Source: Candidatus Blautia intestinavium (GTDB lineage: Bacteria; Bacillota; Clostridia; Lachnospirales; Lachnospiraceae). Taken from it: a stretch of DNA of 54,213 bases. Below, in pieces: positions 7,891 through 15,144 of the stretch (position 1 is its first letter; the number at the start of each line of letters is the position of its first letter). Both the position numbers and the translations under genes were made by a program. The stretch lies in the NCBI GenBank assembly GCA_019113745.1, contig DXGV01000054.1, forward strand, positions 1-54,213. The letters are read 5' to 3'. The notes under the pieces were generated by a model, which saw only the letters and a program-made list of their open reading frames with translations, was not told where the DNA came from and ran no database searches.

Positions 7891-9147
7891 ATGACTGTAG
7901 AACTGATTTCAGTAGGAACAGAAATCCTGCTGGGAAATATTGTAAATACAAACAGCGCCTATCTGGCGGAAAAATGCGCGCAGCTTGGACTTTCCCTTTA
8001 TTATCAGACAGTAGTCGGCGATAATGAAGAGCGTATGAGAGATACCATAAGAACGGCGCTGGGCCGTTCGGACATCGTTATCCTTACAGGCGGCCTGGGG
8101 CCTACAGAGGATGATCTTACGAAAGAAGTGACAGCGGAGGTAATGGGACTTCCTCTTAAAGAAGATCCCCACAGCCGGGAGTTGCTGGACGCTTATCTGC
8201 AGCAGTATCAGAAAAACGACGCGCAGCGAAGGATCACGGCAAATAATTATAAGCAGGCAATGGTGCCGGAAGGCGCTGTTGTACTGGACAATCACAATGG
8301 CACAGCTCCGGGTCTTATTATGGAAAAGGCCGGAAAGACAGCCATTCTGCTTCCCGGCCCTCCCGGAGAAATGAAGGCAATGTTTGAAGAATATGTATTT
8401 CCCTGGCTGCGCAGGAAACAGCCGGAAATGATATTCTCCCAGATGGTAAAAATCTGCTCCATCGGAGAAAGCCAGGTGGCGGAAGAGATTCAGGATCTTA
8501 TTGAAGCTCAGACAAATCCGACAATCGCGCCCTATGCGAAAACAGGCGAAGTTCATCTCAGAGTCACCGCCCGGGGAAACAGCCAGAAGGAATGTGAGGA
8601 ACTGATCCATCCTGTAGTCCGTGAACTGGAACGCCGCTTTGGAAAAAACATTTTTGCCGAGTCGGAGAATATGACTCTGGAAGAGGCGGTGACAGTTCTT
8701 TTGTGGGAACGCAATCTGACTCTTTCCACGGCGGAATCCTGTACAGGCGGAGCCATCGCGGCAAGAATTGTAAATGTGCCGGGGGCTTCGGAAGTACTGA
8801 TGCAGGGAATGGTCACTTACAGCAACCGCGCGAAACAAAAAACGCTGGGTGTGAAAGAGGAAACTCTAAAGTTTCACGGCGCGGTATCCGAAGAGTGCGC
8901 CAGAGAAATGGCCCGGGGAGGCTGTTCCTTTGCAGGAACCGACGTCTGTCTTTCTGTTACCGGCATTGCGGGACCAGGCGGAGGAACCCCTCAAAAACCA
9001 GTGGGCACAGTTTTTATGGGATGCTGCGTAAAGGGAAAAACAGTAGTCAGGGAATACCATTTTATCGGCAGCAGAGCCCGGGTGCGAGAACAGACAGTGG
9101 CTCATGGCCTTGCGTTTCTCCGTTCCTGTATTCTGGAAAACGGTTAA
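7891..9147 (+). CDS. cinA: CinA family protein / nicotinamide-nucleotide amidase
   Basis: This 418-residue protein combines an N-terminal molybdopterin-binding-like (COG1058) domain, MTVELISVGTEILLG onwards with GGLGPTEDD, and a C-terminal CinA amidase domain containing STAESCTGG and VTGIAGPGGGTP. The C-terminal domain of homologues converts NMN to nicotinic acid mononucleotide in pyridine nucleotide recycling; some full-length homologues also act as ADP-ribose pyrophosphatases. ATG 7891 lies 9 nt behind AAGGAGG; ATG 7885 is in frame but too close to it. It ends a run with rimO and pgsA. recA, often next to cinA, is not here. Confidence 0.93.
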   Translation: MTVELISVGTEILLGNIVNTNSAYLAEKCAQLGLSLYYQTVVGDNEERMRDTIRTALGRSDIVILTGGLGPTEDDLTKEVTAEVMGLPLKEDPHSRELLDAYLQQYQKNDAQRRITANNYKQAMVPEGAVVLDNHNGTAPGLIMEKAGKTAILLPGPPGEMKAMFEEYVFPWLRRKQPEMIFSQMVKICSIGESQVAEEIQDLIEAQTNPTIAPYAKTGEVHLRVTARGNSQKECEELIHPVVRELERRFGKNIFAESENMTLEEAVTVLLWERNLTLSTAESCTGGAIAARIVNVPGASEVLMQGMVTYSNRAKQKTLGVKEETLKFHGAVSEECAREMARGGCSFAGTDVCLSVTGIAGPGGGTPQKPVGTVFMGCCVKGKTVVREYHFIGSRARVREQTVAHGLAFLRSCILENG

Positions 9148-9152
9148 AAACT

Positions 9153-9425
9153 TTAACGTATCATTTTCATAAGATTTACAATACGGTCAATCTTTGCTGT
9201 TTCTTCCGGAGATTTTCCCATTTTCAGTACCTCCAGCACTGCCGAAATTTCCTCAGAAGAAAAATTCAGTCCGTTGTTCTTTCCCTGTGCGGCTGCGTTC
9301 ATCAGAAACGGAAGAAGGTCGGCGGGACTTTTCCCGCTGCCCTGCTCCGCAAGGCTCTGCAGCATTTCCAGTTTGTTTTTGTCCATGCCGGACAGTTTGG
9401 GATCGTTTTGCCAGTTGGTATCCAT
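9153..9425 (-). CDS. Conserved hypothetical protein, second of a small-protein pair
   Basis: I do not recognise a named family. The 90-residue protein is hydrophilic, mainly helical by composition, without a signal peptide or membrane segment. Its middle reads PADLLPFLMNAAAQG and its end ETAKIDRIVNLMKMIR, a Met/Ile-rich amphipathic tail. The start at 9425 is chosen because GGGTG lies upstream; the open frame continues upstream to 9491. It is transcribed with the gene at 9495-9821, and its last codon is 5 nt from the convergent cinA stop. The amphipathic tail is shared in style with its partner, suggesting related or interacting proteins. Confidence 0.7.
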   Translation of the reverse strand: MDTNWQNDPKLSGMDKNKLEMLQSLAEQGSGKSPADLLPFLMNAAAQGKNNGLNFSSEEISAVLEVLKMGKSPEETAKIDRIVNLMKMIR

Positions 9426-9494
9426 TTGAATCACCCTTTCTGCATACATTGATTTTCTGCTGCCTCTGGCAGCTTTTTCAATATGGAACATTCA

Positions 9495-9821
9495 TTATTC
9501 GTTCATAATCTGGATCATCTGAATGATCGCAAGCATATTCGCAATCTGGTCTAACTGCTGCCGGTTTTTTCCGCTGCTGTATTTACGGATATCCTGGATC
9601 ATGTCCATGGGATCAGCGGTTTCTGCCGCACATATCTGCATTTCTTGATTCGCCGGGGAAAAAAGAGAGAAGGTATTGATAAGCTCCTGTATTTTTGCAT
9701 AGACAGACAGAATTCTCTGTCCGGCCGGCGGAAAGTAGGGAACAGCGGCCTTCAGCATCTGTGTCTGATCATTCGATACCATCTGATCCAGGGCCGTCTG
9801 TGAAAACATATCCTGTTCCAT
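9495..9821 (-). CDS. Conserved hypothetical protein, first of a small-protein pair
   Basis: This 108-residue protein of unknown function is soluble in appearance and rich in Gln and Met. The N-terminal part has KAAVPYFPPAGQRILSVYAKIQEL (residues 24-47), and the C-terminus ends in a Met/Ile/Gln helix (LDQIANMLAIIQMIQIMNE). An AAGGAG ribosome site lies upstream of the start at 9821. It is followed by the gene at 9153-9425, and the two likely form an operon. A TATAAT-like box is at 9869-9864 on the minus strand but lacks a good -35 box, so the sigma factor is uncertain. Confidence 0.7.
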   Translation of the reverse strand: MEQDMFSQTALDQMVSNDQTQMLKAAVPYFPPAGQRILSVYAKIQELINTFSLFSPANQEMQICAAETADPMDMIQDIRKYSSGKNRQQLDQIANMLAIIQMIQIMNE

Positions 9822-9917
9822 AAGTCAGAAACTCCTTTTTTATGAGTCTATGTTTTTGTTTTTATTATATTCCTGCTCCGGTTTCAGGTTCCAGACGGTT
9901 TCTCTCTTTTTGCCGGG

Positions 9918-9971
9918 ATAGCGTCAGTGTACAAGGGGATAATACGGTTGCCCCTTGTACACTGACGCTAT
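9918..9971. repeat. Perfect 21-bp palindrome related to window-start repeat
   Basis: The arms 9918-9938 and 9951-9971 are perfectly complementary over 21 bp with a 12-nt loop. The right arm region 9948-9970 matches 156-178 with two mismatches. It lies between a divergent pair of small genes, downstream of neither, so an ordinary terminator role is not obvious. It could be a collapsed copy of the larger element at 1-178 that retains only its ends, or an operator. Confidence 0.75.
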
Positions 9972-10034
9972 ATTGTCTTAAAAAAATATTTTTCATATGA
10001 TATAGAAAAAGAGAAGAAGCATAAAGGAGAAAAA

Positions 10035-10187
10035 ATGGATTCGGAAAAAGAAAGGCTGATATTAGATGGAAATGCTTTTTATGAAATAGATCTTTCCTGT
10101 CTCAGAGAGAAAAAGGCAAAGGGAAATAAACCGGAAGGCAGATCTGATTCCGGAAAGACGGACGAAAATATAAAAAGAGAACGATAA
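10035..10187 (+). CDS. Small charged protein of 50 residues
   Basis: ATG 10035 follows AAAGGAG by 6 nt, an excellent ribosome site. The frame runs 50 codons to TAA. The product begins MDSEKERLILDGNAFYEIDL, then becomes very charged (KKAKGNKPEGRSDSGKTDENIKRER). It has no signal peptide or membrane segment, and I cannot assign a family. It lies just after the palindrome at 9918-9971 and before a bidirectional terminator, as a single-gene unit. The LDGNAFYEID core followed by a disordered tail resembles small clostridial hypothetical proteins, but that is only an impression. Confidence 0.6.
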   Translation: MDSEKERLILDGNAFYEIDLSCLREKKAKGNKPEGRSDSGKTDENIKRER

Positions 10188-10223
10188 GCGTATATCAGCG
10201 TCAGGATATGAGTATTTACAATA

Positions 10224-10255
10224 AACAGGGGGCTGCCTTTTGACAGTCCCCTGTT
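10224..10255. terminator. Terminator between convergent small genes
   Basis: A 12-bp stem (10224-10235 with 10244-10255, one G-T pair) with an 8-nt loop has T-rich flanks on both strands. It lies between the 50-residue gene and the convergent cysteine-rich gene. Confidence 0.75.
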
Positions 10256-10274
10256 TTGCCGGAAGGAAAAAATA

Positions 10275-10526
10275 TCAGCAGCCGCAGCTATTGTTTCCGC
10301 AGCAGCCTCCGCAGAGAAGCAGCAGGATGATAATGATCCAGCAGCAGTCTCCATTGTTTCCGCCATAGCCGAATCCGTTATTTCCGCAGCAGCACATCAG
10401 AATAATGAGCCAAAGGATACAGCTGCAGGAGCTTCCGCCGAAAGAACCGAAGCCTGAAGAATTGCCACATCCGCATCCACATCTTTCTTCACCGCACCCG
10501 CAGTTCGCAGCAGCTAAATCACTCAT
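10275..10526 (-). CDS. Cysteine/glycine-rich small hydrophobic protein
   Basis: This 83-residue protein contains 17 cysteines, many in Gly/Asn-rich stretches (NCGCGEERCGCGCG near 8-21). Two short hydrophobic segments, 37-44 (ILWLIILM) and 63-71 (WIIIILLLL), are each bordered by cysteines. The pattern resembles the clostridial proteins annotated as chorion-class high-cysteine proteins; no biochemical role is established that I know of. Possible roles include a disulfide-crosslinked surface or spore layer, or metal binding. GGAGG lies upstream of ATG 10526. The gene is monocistronic and ends at the terminator 10224-10255. Repetitive codons make frame errors a risk, but the strong ribosome site supports expression. 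Confidence 0.75.
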   Translation of the reverse strand: MSDLAAANCGCGEERCGCGCGNSSGFGSFGGSSCSCILWLIILMCCCGNNGFGYGGNNGDCCWIIIILLLLCGGCCGNNSCGC

Positions 10527-10601
10527 TGTAAAATCCTCCAGAAATTAGTTTACACTTCATACTATGCTTCCTGTATGTCCCCGGTTACAGAGGAGATTGC
10601 A

Positions 10602-10630
10602 TTGACAGATAAGAGCCTGTTCTGTATACT
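10602..10630 (+). promoter_or_regulatory. Sigma-A promoter of MutS-like gene
   Basis: Perfect TTGACA, a 17-nt spacer and TATACT lie 48 nt upstream of the start codon at 10678. The next genes (phosphatase, LCP) are close enough to be read from it. Confidence 0.8.
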
Positions 10631-10677
10631 CTCTTTATAAAAAGTCCGGAACGGAATGTTGGAAGGGAGAAAACGAT

Positions 10678-12372
10678 ATGCATCCGTATTTTGTTGTTCT
10701 GCTTGTGACTTTTGGGATTCTTTTTCTTATTTTTTTCTGGATTTTATACAACAGCAGAAAGCAGCGCAGGATCATCCTCAAAAAAATACGCAGGTTATAC
10801 GGGCAGGTTCCGGAGCGGGAGTACTCTCCCGGGGACATCGAAGCAGTTTCTCACTATTTCCGGAGAAAAGCGGGAGAAGCTTTTTACATAGACGATATTA
10901 CCTGGAACGATCTGGATATGGACAGGCTTTTTATGCTGATCAATCAGACGGTATCGTCCCCTGGAGAAGATGTTCTCTACTCCATGCTGCGGATTCCTCT
11001 GTTTGACAGAGCAAAAATAGAAGAAAGAGAAAAACTGATCTGTTTTTTTGCAGAAAATCACCAAAAACGGGAGAAAATGCAGCTTCTTCTTTCTTCTGTC
11101 GGAAAAACCTGGCACGGTTCCCTGTCAGATACGATCCTTGCTCTTGAGGAAGCTCCGCAGGTGAACACGGGACTGCACTGGGTAATGCTTGTCCTTCTTA
11201 TCTTAAATCTTGCTGCGCTTCCTTTTGCTCCGGTGTACGGCTTCCTGTCATTTATCATCCTTGGCACTGTGAATATTGTATTTTATTATACCGGGAAGGA
11301 CAGAATAAAAATTGAGGCATATCTGGACTGCTTTTCCAGTCTTTTAAAGATGCTTTCTCTGGCGGAAAAGACCGGGACGGTGGACTGGCCGGAGACAAAA
11401 GCACATATGGAAAAGATCCGTCAGGGAAGGCTGGCCTTTCATTCCATGAAAAAACGGGCTTTTTTTCTTACTGGAAAGAATAATGCCACAGGAGACCCGT
11501 CGCAGCTTCTGCTTGATTATCTGAGAATGGTCTTTCACTTGGATATTCTTGTTTATAATTCAATATTAAAGGATGTAAAGGGAAAAACAGGAGAGATCAT
11601 AGAAATCCTGGATGCTTTTGGGGAGCTGGACGCTGTCATTTCCATTGCGTCTTTTCGGGAAATGATTCCCCTTTGGAGCCGCCCGGAATTTACAGAATGG
11701 GAAACGGGACATGTCCGGCTGCTGGTGGAAGATATGTATCATCCTCTCATTCAAACTCCGGTTGCCAATAGTATTCAAATGGGGAGGGGAATTCTGATAA
11801 CGGGGTCCAATGCTTCAGGAAAGTCTACCTTTCTGAAAAATTTAGCGGTCAACAGTATCCTTGCGCAGACAGTTCTTACCTGTACCTGTGCTTCCTATCA
11901 GGCGCCGCTTTTGAAAGTTATGACATCCATGGCGCTCAGGGATGATCTCTCCGGAGGCGAAAGCTATTTTATTGTGGAGATCAAATCTCTGAAACGTATT
12001 TTGGATGAAAGTAAGAAAAAGGAGCCGTTTCTCTGCATCATCGACGAGGTACTGCGGGGAACCAATACCATTGAGCGGATCGCCGCTTCTTCCCAGATTC
12101 TGAGTGTCCTGGATCGTCCTTGGATACTTCCGGCAGCGGCTACCCACGACATTGAGCTTTCTTATATCCTTAGCAAAAAATATGAAAACTATCATTTTGA
12201 AGAGGAAATCCAGGATGACCAGGTGGTTTTCAATTATCTCCTGCAACGTGGAAAAGCTACTACAAGAAACGCCATCCGGCTTCTGGGAGTTCTGGGATAC
12301 GATGACGGGATTGTGAAGGAGGCTGCTCGGGCGGCGGAGGATTTTGAAAAAACAGGCGTATGGAAAGCATAA
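10678..12372 (+). CDS. Membrane-anchored MutS-like ATPase
   Basis: This 564-residue protein carries the MutS C-terminal ATPase but not the mismatch-recognition domain. A transmembrane segment lies at about 5-24, and two more hydrophobic stretches at about 167-206. A helical lever-like region follows. The Walker A motif GSNASGKST is at 376-384, the DDLSGGESY signature at 422-430, and the Walker B LCIIDE at 452-457 followed by GTNTIERIAA. MutS proteins normally scan DNA; membrane-anchored versions of this clostridial family have no assigned function, so this is not the mismatch repair gene. It has its own promoter and is followed by the CpsB-type phosphatase after 73 nt, though an RNA-level link is not proven. 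Confidence 0.88.
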   Translation: MHPYFVVLLVTFGILFLIFFWILYNSRKQRRIILKKIRRLYGQVPEREYSPGDIEAVSHYFRRKAGEAFYIDDITWNDLDMDRLFMLINQTVSSPGEDVLYSMLRIPLFDRAKIEEREKLICFFAENHQKREKMQLLLSSVGKTWHGSLSDTILALEEAPQVNTGLHWVMLVLLILNLAALPFAPVYGFLSFIILGTVNIVFYYTGKDRIKIEAYLDCFSSLLKMLSLAEKTGTVDWPETKAHMEKIRQGRLAFHSMKKRAFFLTGKNNATGDPSQLLLDYLRMVFHLDILVYNSILKDVKGKTGEIIEILDAFGELDAVISIASFREMIPLWSRPEFTEWETGHVRLLVEDMYHPLIQTPVANSIQMGRGILITGSNASGKSTFLKNLAVNSILAQTVLTCTCASYQAPLLKVMTSMALRDDLSGGESYFIVEIKSLKRILDESKKKEPFLCIIDEVLRGTNTIERIAASSQILSVLDRPWILPAAATHDIELSYILSKKYENYHFEEEIQDDQVVFNYLLQRGKATTRNAIRLLGVLGYDDGIVKEAARAAEDFEKTGVWKA

Positions 12373-12445
12373 AATATTATTGCAAATCTATATCTGCTGG
12401 CCTATAATGCTTATAGTTTTCTTTGTAAAGATAAAGGAGAAGGTT

Positions 12446-13186
12446 ATGATGCCTATAGAGGGGATTTTTGACATACATTGCCATATCATTCCTTCCGTGG
12501 ATGACGGAGCTGCTGATTTCCGGGAGGCGGAAGAACTGCTGCGTATGGAATACGCGCAGGGAGTACGCAGCATTATCGTAACTCCTCATTTCAGAATAGG
12601 TATGTTTGAAACATCCCAGGAACGAATAAAAAGACAGTTTTTGATTTTAAAAAAAGTGGCAGGCAGGATCAGCCATAACTTAAACCTTTACTTGGGATGT
12701 GAATTTCATGCCAATATGGAGATGATCGAGATGCTGCAAAGTGGGCGGGGAACGACTATGGCGGATTCTCGCTATATTCTGACAGAGTTCTCCCACGCAG
12801 CCCCGGCCTCTTACATTCGTGAAAGACTGTACTCCCTGATCTTGCATGGGTACATGCCGGTGGCGGCACATGTGGAACGGTATGAAGCGGCGCGCCGTCA
12901 TATTGATTTTGTGGGAGAACTGATTGATATGGGAGCTTTGATACAGATGAACGCGGACAGTGTTATAGGGGCGGAGGGCTTCGGCGTCAGAAGATTCTGC
13001 CACAAGCTTCTAAAAAATGGCATGGTTCATTTTATAGGTTCCGACTGCCATGGGACTACGCGGCGCATCCCTAAAATCGGCATGGCGTACGATCATATTT
13101 TAAAAAAATTTGGAAGGAGCTGTGCGGAAGAGCTTTTTATCCGAAATCCACAGCGTATTTTAGAAAATGATTTTATGCAGATGTAA
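12446..13186 (+). CDS. CpsB/YwqE-type PHP-fold protein-tyrosine phosphatase
   Basis: This 246-residue member of the PHP phosphatase family dephosphorylates bacterial tyrosine kinases that control capsule and exopolysaccharide export. The metal-binding signature is at the start: Asp9, His11-Cys-His13, then Asp19-Asp20-Gly21. Further metal ligands come from TPHF, ECEFH-like GCEFHAN, AHVERYEA and a C-terminal GSDCHG. The start at 12446 is 6 nt behind AAAGGAG; the next codon is also ATG. The cognate kinase and adaptor (CpsC/CpsD) are not in the window, which is unusual, but an LCP protein that acts in the same glycopolymer pathway follows. Confidence 0.9.
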   Translation: MMPIEGIFDIHCHIIPSVDDGAADFREAEELLRMEYAQGVRSIIVTPHFRIGMFETSQERIKRQFLILKKVAGRISHNLNLYLGCEFHANMEMIEMLQSGRGTTMADSRYILTEFSHAAPASYIRERLYSLILHGYMPVAAHVERYEAARRHIDFVGELIDMGALIQMNADSVIGAEGFGVRRFCHKLLKNGMVHFIGSDCHGTTRRIPKIGMAYDHILKKFGRSCAEELFIRNPQRILENDFMQM

Positions 13187-13225
13187 AAACGAAAAGATAA
13201 AAACAGAAAAGAGAGTGGGAAAATT

Positions 13226-14776
13226 ATGAGAACAAAAAGACGAAAAGACGGATGGCCGGGTGCTATTATTTCTTTTATTGTATTTATAGCTGTCCTGGCT
13301 TTTACGGGATTGATACTGTATACAAATCTTTTGCCGGCAAAATATATTGGTTTTATTTTTCTGGGACTGATGATCTTTTTGATGGTGATCTATCTCCTTG
13401 TGAGAAGATCGCGCAGGCGCATACGATTTTGCATCGGCACCGGCCTTGCGGTTCTTTTGCTTGTGGCCTTGGGACTGGGAGGCTTTTATATCCATACAAC
13501 GGTTTCCTCTCTTGACACGATCACAGGAGTTGAGAAGGACGTAGCGGAAATCAAGGTTTATGTGCTTCAGAATGATCCTGCACAGTCTATTATAGATGCA
13601 GCCGGCTATTCTTTCGGTATTCTTTCCAGCCTGGACAGAGGCAATACAGATGCCGCTCTGGCTCAGATATCCGAAGAGACAGGAAATACGATTTCTCCAT
13701 CAGAGTACAATACCCTTACAGAGCTTGCAGACGGAATACTGAACGGCAATAGTCAGGCAGTTGTGCTCAACGGTGGATATATGGATGTCCTGGCACAGAT
13801 GGACGGATATTCGGATTTTTCTTCAAAGGTTCGGGAAATTGCCGTATGTAGAGTTGAATCCAGTGTGGAAAGAGAAAATAGAGAGCCGTCTTCTAATACA
13901 GAAAATTCCGAGGTCCAGGAGGAAAAGGACAGTGTTTCTTCTGAAACAAGCGACAATGTGTATACTATCTATATCAGTGGAATCGACACAAGAGGAGAGA
14001 TGACCTCCTCCAGCCTGAGCGATGTAAATATCATCCTTACGATCAATACAGAGACGAAGCAGGCGCTGATGGTCTCCACACCGAGAGATTACTATGTGCC
14101 GCTCTCCATTTCCAATGGAGAAAAAGATAAGCTGACCCATGCGGGGATTTACGGGGTAAATGTCAGCATGGATACCCTGGAAATGCTGTACGGTATTGAT
14201 ATCAATTACTACTTCCGGCTAAACTTCGGCGGTTTTATTAAAATTATCGACGCTCTGGGAGGCATCACCATCAACTCTGATTATGAGTTTGATTCCCAGA
14301 ATGTAGCGGGTTATCATTTCAATAAAGGCGAAAATCATGTAAACGGAGAACAGGCGCTGGCGTTCTGCCGGGAAAGATATGCTTTTTCGGAAGGAGATCG
14401 CCAGAGAGGAAGAAATCAGATGGCTGTCGTACAGGGAGTGGTGGACAAGGCTACCTCTCCGGAGCTTCTGAAAAACTACCTGTCTGTGATGAACAGTCTG
14501 GAGGGATGTTTTGAGACGAATATTTCTTATGATACGATTGCGTCTCTTGTACGCGACCAGCTTGATGAAGGCGGAAGCTGGCAGGTGCTTTCTTACAGTG
14601 TAGACGGTACCGGAGACAACCAGAAACCGTATTCCATGAGTCAGACCGCATATGTAATGGTTCCGGATATGACGACAGTGGACAAGGCAAAGAGCCTGAT
14701 GCAGAAAGTACGTGAAGGTATCATGCTTTCTGAGGCGGACGTATCCCGTCAGCAGCCAGCCGACAGCGCCTCCTGA
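13226..14776 (+). CDS. LytR-CpsA-Psr family glycopolymer ligase
   Basis: This 516-residue membrane protein has three N-terminal transmembrane segments (about 11-33, 40-60, 68-90), a long extracytoplasmic linker with a Ser/Glu-rich patch (210-243), and an LCP catalytic domain from about 246. LCP enzymes transfer undecaprenyl-linked glycopolymers onto peptidoglycan. Key residues visible are Asp254 (SGIDTRG), Asp266 (SDVNIILT) and Arg287-Asp288 (TPRDYY), then CRERYAF and GDRQRGRNQ further on. It follows the CpsB-type phosphatase by 40 nt. A T-box leader begins right after it. The ribosome site is weak. Confidence 0.93.
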   Translation: MRTKRRKDGWPGAIISFIVFIAVLAFTGLILYTNLLPAKYIGFIFLGLMIFLMVIYLLVRRSRRRIRFCIGTGLAVLLLVALGLGGFYIHTTVSSLDTITGVEKDVAEIKVYVLQNDPAQSIIDAAGYSFGILSSLDRGNTDAALAQISEETGNTISPSEYNTLTELADGILNGNSQAVVLNGGYMDVLAQMDGYSDFSSKVREIAVCRVESSVERENREPSSNTENSEVQEEKDSVSSETSDNVYTIYISGIDTRGEMTSSSLSDVNIILTINTETKQALMVSTPRDYYVPLSISNGEKDKLTHAGIYGVNVSMDTLEMLYGIDINYYFRLNFGGFIKIIDALGGITINSDYEFDSQNVAGYHFNKGENHVNGEQALAFCRERYAFSEGDRQRGRNQMAVVQGVVDKATSPELLKNYLSVMNSLEGCFETNISYDTIASLVRDQLDEGGSWQVLSYSVDGTGDNQKPYSMSQTAYVMVPDMTTVDKAKSLMQKVREGIMLSEADVSRQQPADSAS

Positions 14777-14815
14777 TTTTCTGCTTTAAGTTGTTAAAGC
14801 CAACAGGGAATAATC

Positions 14816-14844
14816 TTGACAAACGAAACGGCAGTTTGTATACT
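14816..14844 (+). promoter_or_regulatory. Sigma-A promoter of the tyrosine T-box transcript
   Basis: Perfect TTGACA, a 17-nt spacer and TATACT lie just ahead of the T-box leader. A TG dinucleotide directly precedes the -10 box. Confidence 0.8.
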
Positions 14845-14849
14845 TGAAA

Positions 14850-15099
14850 AAGTAAAAGAGACGGCGATGAAGGGAAGAAGTAACTTAAAGGGAACACACA
14901 GAGAGCTGCCGGGCGGTGAGAGGCGCGTGGGAAACTTAAGTGAATACATCCCGGAGCTCCGCACTGAACGAAAGAAGTAGGCTGCGGCGGACTGGCACTC
15001 GTTATCGTGCTCAATGAGGCAGGGGAGTATCCTCTGTGAATTTAGGTGGTAACACGGGACCCGGTTCTCGTCCTAAAAGGACAGGAACCGGGCTTTTTT
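14850..15099 (+). promoter_or_regulatory. Tyrosine T-box riboswitch with terminator
   Basis: This is a T-box leader that senses uncharged tRNA. The T-box core AGGTGGTAACACGGG is at 15044-15058. A candidate specifier is UAC at 14945-14947 in GTGAATACATC, a tyrosine codon that fits the tyrS gene downstream. The terminator hairpin pairs 15060-15067 with 15085-15092 and ends in a six-T tract (15094-15099). Uncharged tRNA-Tyr binding should switch it to the antiterminator. It fills the 368-nt gap between the LCP gene and tyrS. The 5' limit is approximate. Confidence 0.92.
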
Positions 15100-15144
15100 C
15101 ATAGAAATAGAAAACTGTTTTAATGAAATGCAGGAGGAAATGAC

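Noticed and set aside
7909-8838. Minus-strand open frame of 309 codons opposite cinA
   Set aside because: Antisense to cinA with low-quality, Phe/His/Cys-rich translation and no start signal.
9918-9971. Intrinsic terminator
   Set aside because: No gene ends next to it on either strand: the minus-strand gene starts at 9821 and the plus-strand gene starts at 10035. There is no T tract directly after the stem.
10678-12372. Calling this gene the mismatch repair protein MutS
   Set aside because: The mismatch-binding domain is absent and the protein has membrane segments; only the ATPase is shared.
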